A stretch of DNA of 64,000 nucleotides from Pseudodesulfovibrio sp. zrk46 (GCF_012516435.1 NZ_CP051216.1:746001-810000), one strand, 5' to 3'. Numbered from the stretch's first letter, positions 50,934 through 60,338 are shown. The notes: a model not told the origin generated them from the letters alone. Numbers and translations are program-made.

Positions 50934-51419
50934 ATGGACACGTATCTCATTTCCCGCGCCATATCCGAACTGGGTGAAAACCTGCGCGTACACAACAACT
51001 TTCTTGCCACCGCTGAATCCTGCACCGGCGGCCTTCTCGGCAGCACGCTTACCGATGTAGCCGGGAGCTCCGAATGGTTCGCCGGATCTGTCGTGGCCTA
51101 TTCCAACGATGTTAAATCCAAACTCCTCGGCGTGTCTGAGGACATCCTCGAGCAGCACGGCGCCGTCTCCGAACCAGTGGTCCTCGCCATGGCCGAAAAC
51201 GTCCTCAAGACCATCGGCGCTGATATCTCGGTGGCCATCTCCGGCATCGCAGGTCCCGGCGGCGGCACTCCGGAAAAACCCGTGGGCACCGTCTGGATGG
51301 CCTGGGCCTGGCCCGGTGGCACCCGCGCCAAGCTCTACAACTTCACCGGAGACCGCACCGCCATCAAGGAACAATCCGTCATGGCTGCCATCAACGGATT
51401 GCTCGGCGTCGCCAAGTAA
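50934..51419 (+). CDS. pncC: Nicotinamide-nucleotide amidase (CinA C-terminal domain)
   Basis: The 161-residue protein is a stand-alone CinA C-terminal domain with TAESCTGGLLGSTLTDVAGSSEWF and ISGIAGPGGGTPEKPVGTVW. It deamidates nicotinamide mononucleotide in NAD recycling. ATG at 50934 was chosen because GGAGG lies eight bases upstream. The longer frame starting at 50886 overlaps the opposite-strand membrane gene. Confidence 0.88.
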   Translation: MDTYLISRAISELGENLRVHNNFLATAESCTGGLLGSTLTDVAGSSEWFAGSVVAYSNDVKSKLLGVSEDILEQHGAVSEPVVLAMAENVLKTIGADISVAISGIAGPGGGTPEKPVGTVWMAWAWPGGTRAKLYNFTGDRTAIKEQSVMAAINGLLGVAK

Positions 51420-51441
51420 TTTCCACACTCACAAAACGCAG

Positions 51442-51475
51442 AAAGGCCGCCTCAACTGAGGCGGCCTTTCTTTTT
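51442..51475 (+). terminator. Terminator of pncC
   Basis: AAAGGCCGCCTC (51442-51453) and GAGGCGGCCTTT (51458-51469) form a perfect stem, followed by CTTTTTCT. Confidence 0.92.
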
Positions 51476-51489
51476 CTCTCGCGAAATTT

Positions 51490-51663
51490 CTATTCAGGGC
51501 CCTGTTCTTTCCCAAAATCCCCGATGCTTCCCAGCACCAAAGTCATGGCTTCCATCAGCTCATCAGGAAGCCCTCCGGCATTGAACAGCTGCTCCAGCTC
51601 AGTGGAGTCCATCCCTTGGGCCTCGGCCAGCGCCTGAATGCGTTCCTTCAGCTCATTGTCCAC
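51490..51663 (-). CDS. Small hypothetical protein with GTG start (57 aa)
   Basis: The 57-residue frame VDNELKERIQALAEAQGMDS...GKEQGPE starts with GTG two bases after the stop of the lipoprotein gene. GGAG overlaps that stop, so translation is probably coupled. The sequence is acidic and helical and shows no domain. It is too short for automatic calling but has good spacing and codon pattern. Confidence 0.5.
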   Translation of the reverse strand: MDNELKERIQALAEAQGMDSTELEQLFNAGGLPDELMEAMTLVLGSIGDFGKEQGPE

Positions 51664-51665
51664 GC

Positions 51666-52149
51666 TTACTCCAACTCTTCCACCATGAAACCATGGAAAT
51701 CCTTGCCCGAAGACAGGGAGGCATGTGGCACCGGGGTCGCCTCAAGCTGCATGCGGGCGGCCTTGCCAACAGGAGAGGCAGAAGATTCGGCCACGATATT
51801 CCAAATATTTTTCTTGGTTGACGTACCGATAAGATTGAGCACTTCGCCGTCCCGCTCGCTATTGATGGACAGCACGGAGAATTGGCGGGTGGTGGTTCCC
51901 ATTGCGGAATCCGAGGAAAAAATCATCATGGAATACTGGTAGCCGGTATCCATGTTCTCCCACTGGACCGTGGCGCGTGTGGGGATGGTGTCCAAGGCGT
52001 GTCCAATGCGAAGCACGTCGGAAGTCTGAAGATATTCGCCAACATACTCCGGCCCGGTGGGCAGGTCGATGATGGCTCTGGGGTTCTTTTTACAGCCGGG
52101 CAGCAACAGAAGGAGTGCCACGGCCATGGTTACGATGAGCTGTTTCATG
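51666..52149 (-). CDS. Small outer-membrane-type lipoprotein of unknown function
   Basis: The 160-residue protein has lipobox LLLPGCKK, followed by a beta-rich region with AIIDLPTGPEYVGEYLQTSDVLRIG and YSMMIFSSDSAMGTTTRQFSVL. ATG at 52149 gives the signal. No clear ribosome-binding site precedes it (a C-run is there instead). The longer frame upstream lies in repeat DNA. Confidence 0.68.
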
Positions 52150-52234
52150 GGGGGACCATAGAAGAGTATTGATTGTGACGCAACGTTGGCGTTGGGGGGG
52201 AGAAAAATGGAAGGTCGGCCTGCGGCCTCCATTT

Positions 52235-52384
52235 GTCGGGTGATTTCGCCTCCCGGCGGGCTTAAGGCCGAGGGCCTTAAGAATCCCATGTGCGCCTTCG
52301 GCGCGAAATATATTTGCGCCAAAGGCGCAGGGTGGGTTTCCAAAGGGTATAGCCCTTTGGCCGCCGGAGGCGAAGTCACCCGAC
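52235..52384. repeat. Modular GC-rich palindrome, copy B4
   Basis: Outer arms GTCGGGTGATTTCGCCTCC and GGAGGCGAAGTCACCCGAC enclose CTTAAGG/CCTTAAG and GCGCCTTCGGCGC stems. The flank CCGCGCAGCGGCATCCTCTCC follows, shared with B1 and B5. The gap 52150-52475 holds no gene. Confidence 0.82.
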
Positions 52385-52422
52385 AATCGCCGCGCAGCGG
52401 CATCCTCTCCTGCCTTTCAAAA

Positions 52423-52457
52423 AAAGAGCCCCGCTCCAAAGGAACGGGGCTCTTTGA
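52423..52457 (-). terminator. Terminator of malic enzyme
   Basis: AAAGAGCCCCG (52423-52433) pairs with CGGGGCTCTTT (52445-52455), with inner TCC/GGA. The minus strand continues with T-rich sequence. Confidence 0.87.
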
Positions 52458-52475
52458 ATGTCGTCTAACCCAGAC

Positions 52476-53795
52476 TTAGAAATCGAAACCGAAGGAATCG
52501 ACCACACTCTTGGTGCGGGCCTTGGAGGCGACCATACGGGCTTCGAGTTCTTTGCGGTACTCGTCGAGATCGAGCTGGATCTTGGCAACGCCGGTATCCA
52601 TGGCGGCCTTGGCAACGGCGGGAGCCAGCCAGGTCAACACGCGCGGATCGAGCGGCTTGGGAATGATGTAGTCAATGCCGTATTCCAGCTTGTCCACACC
52701 GTAGGCGTCGCAGATGTCCTGCGGGACCGGTTCCTTGGCCAGATCGGCCAGAGCCTGAGCGCAGGCGAGCTTCATCTCTTCATTGATGGAAGAAGCGCGG
52801 CAGTCGAGCGCGCCACGGAAGATGAAGGGGAAGCCGAGAACGTTGTTCACCTGGTTGGGGAAGTCGGAACGACCGGTACCCATGAGGATATCGGGGCGAA
52901 CTTCCTTGACGTCCGGGTAAGGGATTTCCGGATCGGGGTTGGCGCAGGCAAAGATGATGGCGTTTTCAGCCATGGTCTTGACCATGTCCTGATTGATGGC
53001 GTCCTTGACGGACAGGCCGAGGAACATGTCGGCGCCGACCATGACGTCAGCGAGAGAGCCGTAGTCCTTGTCCTGTGCGTAATGCTGCTTGAACTCGTTC
53101 AGATTGTCGCGACCGGCGTGAATGAGGCCACGAGAGTCGAACATGAAGATGTTCTCTTTCTTGACACCCATCCCTACGTACAGATCGGAGCAAGCAATGG
53201 CAGCAGCGCCAGCGCCGGAGACAACGATCTTGATGTCCTCAATCTTCTTGCCGGAGATTTCGAGGGCATTGATGATGCCAGCAGCGGAAATAATGGCGGT
53301 GCCGTGCTGATCGTCGTGGAAGACCGGAATGTCCATTTCCTTTTTGAGGCGACGTTCGATTTCGAAGCACTCGGGAGCCTTGATATCTTCCAAATTGATG
53401 CCGCCGAAGGTGGGGCCGAGCATCTTGCAGAAGCTCACGACCTCGTCCGGGGTCTTGGCGTCGATGTTGATATCGTACACATCAATGTCGGAGAAAATTT
53501 TGAAAAGCACGCCCTTGCCTTCCATGACCGGCTTACCGGCTTCGGGGCCGATATTACCCAGACCGAGGACGGCGGTACCGTTGGAAACAACGGCAACGAG
53601 GTTACCCTTGTTGGTGTACTCGTACACCTTTTCCGTGTCCGCGTGGATCTCGCGGCAAGCTTCGGCAACGCCCGGGCTGTATGCCATGGACAGGTGTTTC
53701 TGGTTGTCACAGGGCTTGATGGAAATGACTTCCAGCTTACCCTTACGCTTGTCAGCGTGGTACTTCAGTGCTTCTTCTTTTGTGAACAGCGCCAT
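52476..53795 (-). CDS. NAD(P)-dependent malic enzyme
   Basis: The 439-residue protein has YSPGVAEACREI, NGTAVLGLGNIGPEAGKPVMEGKGVLFKIF, VFHDDQHGTAIISAAGI and a Rossmann VVSGAGAAAIAC motif. It oxidatively decarboxylates malate to pyruvate. The phosphate-acetyltransferase tail of the long MaeB form is absent. ATG at 53795 has GGGAGG seven bases upstream. An inverted repeat like those of the TRAP genes lies 150 bp upstream. Confidence 0.92.
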   Translation of the reverse strand: MALFTKEEALKYHADKRKGKLEVISIKPCDNQKHLSMAYSPGVAEACREIHADTEKVYEYTNKGNLVAVVSNGTAVLGLGNIGPEAGKPVMEGKGVLFKIFSDIDVYDINIDAKTPDEVVSFCKMLGPTFGGINLEDIKAPECFEIERRLKKEMDIPVFHDDQHGTAIISAAGIINALEISGKKIEDIKIVVSGAGAAAIACSDLYVGMGVKKENIFMFDSRGLIHAGRDNLNEFKQHYAQDKDYGSLADVMVGADMFLGLSVKDAINQDMVKTMAENAIIFACANPDPEIPYPDVKEVRPDILMGTGRSDFPNQVNNVLGFPFIFRGALDCRASSINEEMKLACAQALADLAKEPVPQDICDAYGVDKLEYGIDYIIPKPLDPRVLTWLAPAVAKAAMDTGVAKIQLDLDEYRKELEARMVASKARTKSVVDSFGFDF

Positions 53796-53942
53796 GATCA
53801 GGCCTCCCTTAAAAATATCTGTTCGTATATGGACCGCGATAGTCGGAACCTTTTGGTACTGATGATTTTCACTTTCCGTCAAGCACATTTTCCCTTTAAG
53901 CCCAACGCTTTCCGACCCTTTCAACTCTGCATTCAACGCACA

Positions 53943-53958
53943 TTGACCGAGCGGTCAA
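53943..53958. promoter_or_regulatory. Candidate TetR-type operator upstream of malic enzyme
   Basis: TTGACCGAGCGGTCAA is a palindrome with 7-bp perfect arms. It lies in the 390-bp gap between malic enzyme and the TAXI lipoprotein gene. Confidence 0.5.
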
Positions 53959-54133
53959 TCAAATCAACAGGTTGGCATAGACTTGTGCGAATACCCTTGT
54001 GAATAAAAATATCGCAAGAATGTTGGCCACAGCGAGAGATTCCAAGGAAACAGTCCTCTTAAACCCCGGGCGACCAGGTTGAATTCGTCCTCGACTGCGC
54101 AGATCAGCAGAGATTCTTGAGCAAGAATAACGA

Positions 54134-54167
54134 ACGCGACTGGCATCCAGCTGGATGGCAGTCGCGT
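54134..54167 (-). terminator. Palindromic terminator-like hairpin after the TAXI lipoprotein gene
   Basis: ACGCGACTG (54134) pairs with CAGTCGCGT (54159), with a second inner palindrome CATCCAGCTGGATG. Reading the minus strand, TTCGTTATTCTT follows. Confidence 0.6.
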
Positions 54168-54186
54168 CAATGATGAATGGAACGAA

Positions 54187-55206
54187 TCAAGGCATGAGAT
54201 GGGCGGGGATATCCAGTCCCTGCCCCTGCCAGAAGCGCAGTGCGCCCGGATGCAGCGGGATGGAGACCCCCAGAATCCCGCTGGCCTTGGACATGCCCTT
54301 GGCCGCCTTGTGGGCCATGACCATATCCTCGAGTCCGTGCTCGGAGTAGATCGCCCGCAAGCAATCATACACCACCTCTTCAGGCATCTTTACGCTGGCA
54401 CACCACAGGCTCGAATCCTGGAAAGTCATTACCTTCCTTTCCTGGCCATCATATGTATTGGCCGGAATCTCTACCATGGAGTAGAACGGGTAGACGTCAT
54501 AGAAGCCCGTCTTCAGGGATACCTGATGCAGTCCGATCAATCTGATGGGGAGGTGCGACGCCGCCTCGATAATCGAAGAGTTCGGGTATCCTACCAGCAC
54601 CCAGAAGGCGTCGATCTTTCGGCTGACAAGCTCGGAAGCAGCGCGTGAGTAACCGAGATTGCGTGTCTTGATCTTGTCCCACATGCCGATATGACGGAAG
54701 AAACGCTCCGCAGACAGAGCCGCGCCCGAGCCGGGATTACCCACGGCAACCACCCGATCGACCAGATCCATGGGGGACTGGATATCAGAATCCTTGCGAA
54801 CGACCAGTTGCGCAGGGGCGCCGTACAGGAACGACAATGCGCGCACGTCTTCATACCGGGCCTTATCGCCCGGCAGCTTGCCATTACGTCCGAGATACGC
54901 ATCGCCGGAATAGACGATGGCCAGATCCAGCCCGTTTTTGTTCAGGGTACGCAGATTCTCTGCCGATCCGCCCGAACCTCTGGGTGAAACATCCAGCCAT
55001 TCGTATTGTTTAGAGATGATACTCGCCATTTTATTGGCGAAGAAGTTGAAGGTGCCACCAGTGGGGCCGCCACCAAAGGCAAGCACCCTTTTCTGTTCCG
55101 CCTGCTCCACGCTCGGGGGAGCCTGTTCGGGTTCCGAAGAACAACCAAGGGAGAGCAGCAGCACAAGTACAGTCAGGCACGCCATGATGAATCGCATGAC
55201 TCGCAT
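54187..55206 (-). CDS. TAXI-family TRAP transporter solute-binding lipoprotein
   Basis: The 339-residue protein has lipobox LLSLGCSS, followed by the TAXI binding domain. Visible motifs are AFGGGPTGGTFNFFANKMA, DVSPRGSGGSAENLRTLNKNG and PIPLHPGALRFWQG-like end. It is anchored in the membrane, so it likely holds substrate near the permease. GGAG precedes ATG 55206. Its neighbour upstream is the TRAP permease, and malic enzyme follows. Confidence 0.86.
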   Translation of the reverse strand: MRVMRFIMACLTVLVLLLSLGCSSEPEQAPPSVEQAEQKRVLAFGGGPTGGTFNFFANKMASIISKQYEWLDVSPRGSGGSAENLRTLNKNGLDLAIVYSGDAYLGRNGKLPGDKARYEDVRALSFLYGAPAQLVVRKDSDIQSPMDLVDRVVAVGNPGSGAALSAERFFRHIGMWDKIKTRNLGYSRAASELVSRKIDAFWVLVGYPNSSIIEAASHLPIRLIGLHQVSLKTGFYDVYPFYSMVEIPANTYDGQERKVMTFQDSSLWCASVKMPEEVVYDCLRAIYSEHGLEDMVMAHKAAKGMSKASGILGVSIPLHPGALRFWQGQGLDIPAHLMP

Positions 55207-55339
55207 CCTTCACTCCTCAATCAGATTCAATTCAAGTTCGGCACGTTTCAGCATTCCAATAATTGCATAGCAGGCCCCTTATGGCAACGAGACGAGACGG
55301 GTTTATAACGGCCTTGCAGTGTTGGGGAAGAGGGATATG

Positions 55340-55455
55340 AGGTCGGCCTTCGGCCTCCATATTGTCTGGTGATTTCGCCTCCGGCGGGGTGAGCCCCAGG
55401 ACGGGGCGAATCAAGTCACCTAACAATCGCCGCGCAGCGGCATCCTCTCCTGCAT
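55340..55455. repeat. Family-B modules, copy B5
   Basis: It holds GGTGATTTCGCCTCCGGCGG and AAGTCACC arms, preceded by GGTCGGCCTTCGGCCTCC and followed by CCGCGCAGCGGCATCCTCTCC, as in B4. Confidence 0.75.
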
Positions 55456-55464
55456 CTCAAAAAA

Positions 55465-55496
55465 AAGCCCCCGGAAGCATCAGCATCCGGGGGCTT
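55465..55496 (-). terminator. Terminator of the TRAP permease gene
   Basis: AAGCCCCCGGA (55465-55475) and TCCGGGGGCTT (55486-55496) form a stem. The minus strand continues TTTTTTGAG. Confidence 0.88.
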
Positions 55497-55518
55497 ATCT
55501 ATTCTTATTGTTAATACT

Positions 55519-57807
55519 CTACGCCATGGCACTACCAAACATCTTCCTGATAGGCGAAATCCATATCCCGCTGAGGAACCAGGAGTAGGAGTAGACGCAG
55601 ACGACAATGATACCGAACCACATGGCGATCTGCATGGGGGCCGCATCCAGCGAGAAGGCCGGGATGTACGCGAACATGAACGGCGCAAGATACAGGAACT
55701 TGGCGAACTTGAACGACGTGAACGCGGTCTTCCACATGTTTGCCTTGGCAATGGTCGCCCCTGCGAAGGCGGCGATGCAGACCGGCGGCGTGATGTTGGA
55801 ATCCTGCGACAGCCAGTAGACGATCATGTGCGCGGCGACCTCGTTTACACCCAAGTGGGTCAGAGCCGGAACGGCCACAACCGCGGTGATAAGGTAAGCG
55901 GCGGTGACCGGTACGCCCATGCCGAGCACCAGCGATGCCAACGCGATGAGCAGGATGGTGGCCACGAGGGAACCGCCAGCCAGCTCGATGACGATGTCGG
56001 CAAAGGTCAGGACCAGACCGGAGTAGGTCAAAACACCGATAATGATACCGATGACACCCACGGTGGCGCCGATCTTGAGGGAGTTGATGGTGCCCTCACG
56101 AGCGGCCTGAACGAACTGACCGAGCTCGGACTTCATGCCCGTCACTGTCTGACGACGGTAAGCGAACAGGGCTGCGGCGGCGATGAGACCGTAGAGCAGC
56201 AGAATGCGTCCGGACATGAACGGCTTGACCGCATCGACAGCTTCCTTGCCTCCCACGAGCCCGATGACCTTGATGATCCAGGGACAGAGCACCATGAAGG
56301 TCATGACGCAGAGCAGGGTCGGATCAATGTAGTTGCCCTCATCCTTGAAGGAGAGGCCGATGCAGATGGCCAGCCCCACGATGGCGGAATAACCCGGGGA
56401 GTAACCGGCCAGCATGAAGATGGTGATACCGACGAGGGGCAGCGTGTAGAGCCACTCCTTGCGGAAGATTTCCTTGGCTGAATACTTGTATCGCTCACCC
56501 ACGACGTTGTTCTTCTTGGCTTCGTAATGAACCATGACGAAGACGGAGAAGAAGTACATGAGGGCCGGAAAAATGGCCACGAGCATGATGTGGGAATACG
56601 GCAGACCGGTCATCTCAGCCATGATGAAGCCACCCGCGCCCATGATCGGAGGCATGAACATGCCGCCGATGGATGCAGCGGGCTCGATGCCGCCAGCCAC
56701 GTGGGGCTTGAAGCCCGCTTTCTTCATCATGGGAATGGTGAAGGCGCCGGTAGACACCGTATTGGCGATGGCGGAACCGGAGATGGATCCGAACAGACCG
56801 GACGCGATGACCGACACCTTGGCAGGGCCACCGACCTTGTGCCCCACTGCTGCCAGCGGGAAGTCAATGAAGAACTTCTGCGCACCGCACCGTTCCAGAA
56901 ACGCGCCAAAGAGCACGAACAGGATGATGTAGGTGGCGAGGACGTTTGCCATGATGCCGAACACGCCGTCAGAACGATAGAAGATGGACGTACACAGATC
57001 AGGGAAGCTGGCGCCTGCGTGGGCCACGAGCTCCGGCATGTGCTCGCCATGCAGACCAAAGAGGAGCATGCCGCAGCCGATGATGACGAAGACGTTACCG
57101 ACAACGCGTCGGGCCAGCTCGATACCGATAAGCACACCGGCCATGGCCATCCATTTGTCCAGCTCGGTCTCGATACCGGTACGGTAGTTGATGGCCTCGA
57201 AGTTGCTGATCCAGTATCCCACGGTGACGAGGGAGTAGACCATGAAGATCATATCGTAGATACGACCTGCCCAATTACGCATGAAGTACTGAGCGCAGCA
57301 TCCGGCAGCGGTCATCGCAGCCAGAATGTAGAGAGACAGGGGGGAGATTCTCAACACGAACCAACCCACGACCCAATTCTCGGCCATGTTCTTGACCGTT
57401 GCGGCGTCATATGCCGGGAAGGTCAGGTTGGTCATGTCGGGAGTCAGTTCATACACGCCCTCGCCCAGACGGAAGAAATAGAGAATCTTGGCGAACCAGC
57501 CGCCGCAGGCGATCTGGATGGGCTCTGCAAGCGAGGGGACCATCGCCTGCACGCTCTCCACGCTGCTGATGATGACCGCAGCAGGGATGAGCATGATAAA
57601 AAGAAAGAGGGGATCAAGGGCGTTCATGGAACGCTCTTTTGCCTTGTAGATCAGGAAGACCAGGATATACGTGATGATGACGTATATACCACGGTGATAC
57701 TGAGTAGCTGCCGGTTCGAAAATGGCGGACCAGGAATAAAACAGGACCATGCCCACCGACAGAAAATCGAAGAGAAATTGCTCAAATCTGTTTAATTTGT
57801 CGTACAT
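55519..57807 (-). CDS. Fused TRAP transporter permease (DctQM-type, TAXI subgroup)
   Basis: The 762-residue membrane protein has many hydrophobic segments. The first ~150 residues correspond to the small DctQ-like part and the rest to the 12-helix DctM-like part. Conserved motifs include FGSISGSAIANTVSTGAFTIPMMKKAGFKP, EPAASIGGMFMPPIMGAGGFIMAEMTGLPY and LGMGVPVTAAYLITA. It imports an organic acid with two TAXI binding proteins on either side. Only a weak ribosome-binding site is seen at ATG 57807. Confidence 0.88.
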   Translation of the reverse strand: MYDKLNRFEQFLFDFLSVGMVLFYSWSAIFEPAATQYHRGIYVIITYILVFLIYKAKERSMNALDPLFLFIMLIPAAVIISSVESVQAMVPSLAEPIQIACGGWFAKILYFFRLGEGVYELTPDMTNLTFPAYDAATVKNMAENWVVGWFVLRISPLSLYILAAMTAAGCCAQYFMRNWAGRIYDMIFMVYSLVTVGYWISNFEAINYRTGIETELDKWMAMAGVLIGIELARRVVGNVFVIIGCGMLLFGLHGEHMPELVAHAGASFPDLCTSIFYRSDGVFGIMANVLATYIILFVLFGAFLERCGAQKFFIDFPLAAVGHKVGGPAKVSVIASGLFGSISGSAIANTVSTGAFTIPMMKKAGFKPHVAGGIEPAASIGGMFMPPIMGAGGFIMAEMTGLPYSHIMLVAIFPALMYFFSVFVMVHYEAKKNNVVGERYKYSAKEIFRKEWLYTLPLVGITIFMLAGYSPGYSAIVGLAICIGLSFKDEGNYIDPTLLCVMTFMVLCPWIIKVIGLVGGKEAVDAVKPFMSGRILLLYGLIAAAALFAYRRQTVTGMKSELGQFVQAAREGTINSLKIGATVGVIGIIIGVLTYSGLVLTFADIVIELAGGSLVATILLIALASLVLGMGVPVTAAYLITAVVAVPALTHLGVNEVAAHMIVYWLSQDSNITPPVCIAAFAGATIAKANMWKTAFTSFKFAKFLYLAPFMFAYIPAFSLDAAPMQIAMWFGIIVVCVYSYSWFLSGIWISPIRKMFGSAMA

Positions 57808-57941
57808 TGCGAACTCATGTCTGCCCTTGATCAGGCAGTGCTAAAAAACCGCCCCTTCGCTGTGACCGGCACCGCCGCCGGTAGGTGACCCGAATCTGAA
57901 ACAGGACAACCTCTCACGCGAAGCGAGTCTGGGATGCACAT

Positions 57942-57961
57942 TTGACTGACCGGTCAAGCAA
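57942..57961. promoter_or_regulatory. Candidate TetR-type operator upstream of the TRAP permease
   Basis: TTGACTGACCGGTCAAGCAA: the two 10-bp halves are inverted copies at 8 of 10 positions. It lies about 135 bp before the permease start. Confidence 0.5.
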
Positions 57962-57989
57962 ATTCCAGAATCCACCGGACCGGTATAAA

Positions 57990-58015
57990 CGGGCGGACCA
58001 GACGGTCCGCCCGAT
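57990..58015 (-). terminator. Terminator of the TAXI binding-protein gene
   Basis: CGGGCGGACC (57990) pairs with GGTCCGCCCG (58004). The minus-strand run downstream is TTTATAC, so it is moderately strong. Confidence 0.75.
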
Positions 58016-58041
58016 TTGTTTTGCTGTATGGAAAGTTCGCC

Positions 58042-59010
58042 CTACTTGAGAACGCCCTTATCCTTCCAGAACTTGATGGCGCCGGGATGCAGCGGAGTGG
58101 CCTTGGGGTTCACACCCTTGAGACCGTCAGCAACAGACATGGCCTTGAAGGTCTTCTTCTGCTGGACCATGTGGGCCAGGCCTTCGTCGGACCATACTGC
58201 GGACATGAGTTCGTAAACGTGCTTGGGATTGACTTTGGCGTTGGCCACCAGCAGGGCGGAATCGAAGAAGGACGGGGTGTCCACGTCGACGCCACGGTAG
58301 GTGCCTGCAGGAATGGTCAGCTTGCCGAAGTAGGGGTAGGCTTCAAAGTAGCCGGTATCGGCAGCGTCCTTACCGAGGTCGATAAGAGCGATGTCGTTGG
58401 TCTGGGCGGCCATGATGACGGCGCCGGACGGGAAAGCGGTCAGCAGCCAGAAAGCGTCGAGCTGCTCGTTACCGAAAGCCTGGGCAGCGTCGTTGTAACC
58501 CATGGCGTTACGTTCGATCTTGTCCCAGATACCCAGGTGGGTGAAGAAACGTTCGCAGTTGGCGAATGCGCCGGAACCGGCGTTACCAACGCCGACTTTC
58601 TTGCCGGCCAGATCCTTGGCGGATGTGATGCCGGAGCCCTGACGGACGACCAGCTGAGCAGGTGCGCCGTAGAGGTAGCCGACTACGAGAACGTTGGTGT
58701 ATTTGTTGGTGTCGTTCTTCATCTTGCCGTTACGGCCGAGGAAAACTTCACCGGCGTAGACAGTGGAGAAAGCCACTTTGCCGGAGTTGGTGGTACGAAG
58801 ATTTTCAACGGAACCGCCGGAGGACTGGGCCTTGACGGAGAAGTCGGGATTGTTTTTGACAGGGGGGAAGACCTGAATGCCGTTAGCAACGGTCTGGAAG
58901 GTGCCACCGGCGGGGCCACCGCCGAAGACGTAGCGTTTCTTGGCGTGCGCGCTGAAAGACATGCCGAATACCACGGCAAGGGCCAAGACCAGGATGAAAA
59001 TCCGTTTCAT
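58042..59010 (-). CDS. TAXI-family TRAP transporter soluble binding protein
   Basis: The 322-residue protein has a signal peptide (SFSAHAK) and the TAXI domain with YVFGGGPAGGTFQTVANGIQV, SGKVAFSTVYAGEVFLGRNGK and VGNAGSGAFANCERFF. It lacks a lipobox, so it is free in the periplasm. AGGAGG lies before ATG 59010, and an upstream frame without this site was rejected. It is the first gene of the TRAP block. Confidence 0.9.
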   Translation of the reverse strand: MKRIFILVLALAVVFGMSFSAHAKKRYVFGGGPAGGTFQTVANGIQVFPPVKNNPDFSVKAQSSGGSVENLRTTNSGKVAFSTVYAGEVFLGRNGKMKNDTNKYTNVLVVGYLYGAPAQLVVRQGSGITSAKDLAGKKVGVGNAGSGAFANCERFFTHLGIWDKIERNAMGYNDAAQAFGNEQLDAFWLLTAFPSGAVIMAAQTNDIALIDLGKDAADTGYFEAYPYFGKLTIPAGTYRGVDVDTPSFFDSALLVANAKVNPKHVYELMSAVWSDEGLAHMVQQKKTFKAMSVADGLKGVNPKATPLHPGAIKFWKDKGVLK

Positions 59011-59218
59011 GTTTCCTCCTAAGGGACCTCTGGATAAAAAGGTTGATATGGACCGCAAACTTTTTCTACCCCGTTGACGCGAGGCAAAAACCCACCCAAT
59101 CGAAATTTTCCGAATGGTAGCTCGTTGTGGCATAGCTAGACAATTTTTTCAATCCATTTCTCCAAAATAACGGTTCTCCACCACTGATTTTATTAGAATT
59201 TTAATATCATTGCGTTTT

Positions 59219-59238
59219 TTGACTGACTGGTCAGTGAA
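59219..59238. promoter_or_regulatory. Candidate TetR-type operator upstream of the TAXI gene
   Basis: TTGACTGACTGGTCAGTGAA: inverted halves match at 8 of 10 positions, with the same TTGACTGAC left half as at 57942. It is 210 bp before the start. The rest of 59011-59463 is AT-rich with no gene. Confidence 0.5.
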
Positions 59239-59463
59239 TCAATGAAACATGACATCAACGTAATTTCACTTACCAAATGGAATAGAAGCAATGAATCGGC
59301 CAGTTTCATCGTCGAAATGCTAAGGAAAGTTTGATTATCAAGACTATTATTCGGAATAACTGCAATTAACGTCCGGTTCATGAATCAGCAGTAATTGAAA
59401 AATAACTTCCTCAGATTTCATTTACCATTTCTCAGATGTCACCTTTCTGATATGCTTCAATCT

Positions 59464-60273
59464 ATGAATAGAACAATTGCGGCCATACTCAACACCCCTC
59501 TCTGGCTCATGGCCATACTGATATCACTGCTTCTCGCTCCGCATGCTGCGGCACAGGAGACGGTAGTGCTGTCCAATGGCGAATGGCCGCCATACTTCTC
59601 TGCGGATTTCAAGCACGGCGGCTTCGGCTCACGCATCGTTACCGAAGCCTTTACGCTGGAAGGCGTCACCGTCCGATACGATTTTCTGCCATGGAAGCGA
59701 GGTCTGGAATCAGCACGCATCGGTCAGTACACCGGCGCAACAGGGTGGCGGAAATCGCCGGAGCGAGAGAAGTACTTTCTGTACAGCGATCCCCTCTTCA
59801 CGGCACAGGTGGTCTTCTTTCATAAGGAAGGCAGCCGATTCGATTGGAAGACGCTGGACGACATCGGCGGGATGACCATAGGCGGCACCCTCGGCTACGC
59901 CTATGTGGATGATCTCCGCAAGGCGGTGGAACGTGGCGGCGGCAAGCTGGAGTTGGCCCCCACCGATGAAATGAACCTGCAAAAACTGGCAGCAGGCCGG
60001 ATCGATATTTTCCCCTGCGGCAAGGCCGTAGGATATTACCTGCTCCGAACCAAGTTCACCCCCGGCACGGCCGATCTGGTGCAGCACCACCCCAAGCCGC
60101 TCCTCGACAGCCCGCTCTACCTGCTCTTCTCCAAGAAGAACAAGGGAGCACACGAAATGATGGAGCGATTCAACAAGGGCCTTCGCAAACTCAGAGAGAG
60201 CGGACGCTACGACACCTTTGAGACGGAATCGCTACGCGGAGACTACCTGCCCGACTGGGACAAGCAGCCTTAG
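59464..60273 (+). CDS. Periplasmic solute-binding protein, first of three tandem paralogues
   Basis: The 269-residue protein has a signal peptide (LLLAPHAAAQE) and an SBP_bac_3-type domain starting LSNGEWPPYFSADFKHGGF, with PWKRGLESARIGQYTG and GKLELAPTDEMNLQKLAAGRID. ATG at 59464 is the first that gives a normal signal peptide, but no strong ribosome-binding site was seen and ATG 59452 is possible. Two related genes follow on the same strand. Confidence 0.75.
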   Translation: MNRTIAAILNTPLWLMAILISLLLAPHAAAQETVVLSNGEWPPYFSADFKHGGFGSRIVTEAFTLEGVTVRYDFLPWKRGLESARIGQYTGATGWRKSPEREKYFLYSDPLFTAQVVFFHKEGSRFDWKTLDDIGGMTIGGTLGYAYVDDLRKAVERGGGKLELAPTDEMNLQKLAAGRIDIFPCGKAVGYYLLRTKFTPGTADLVQHHPKPLLDSPLYLLFSKKNKGAHEMMERFNKGLRKLRESGRYDTFETESLRGDYLPDWDKQP

Positions 60274-60338
60274 ATATCTTTCTTCGGCATAGTGAATGAC
60301 TTCCCAAAATCCTCATTAGCGTGATAGGATTTTCCGTA

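Noticed and set aside
56527-57795. Plus-strand frame opposite the TRAP permease, very rich in D, E and H
   Set aside because: Its composition is the reverse of membrane-protein codons, and there is no start signal.
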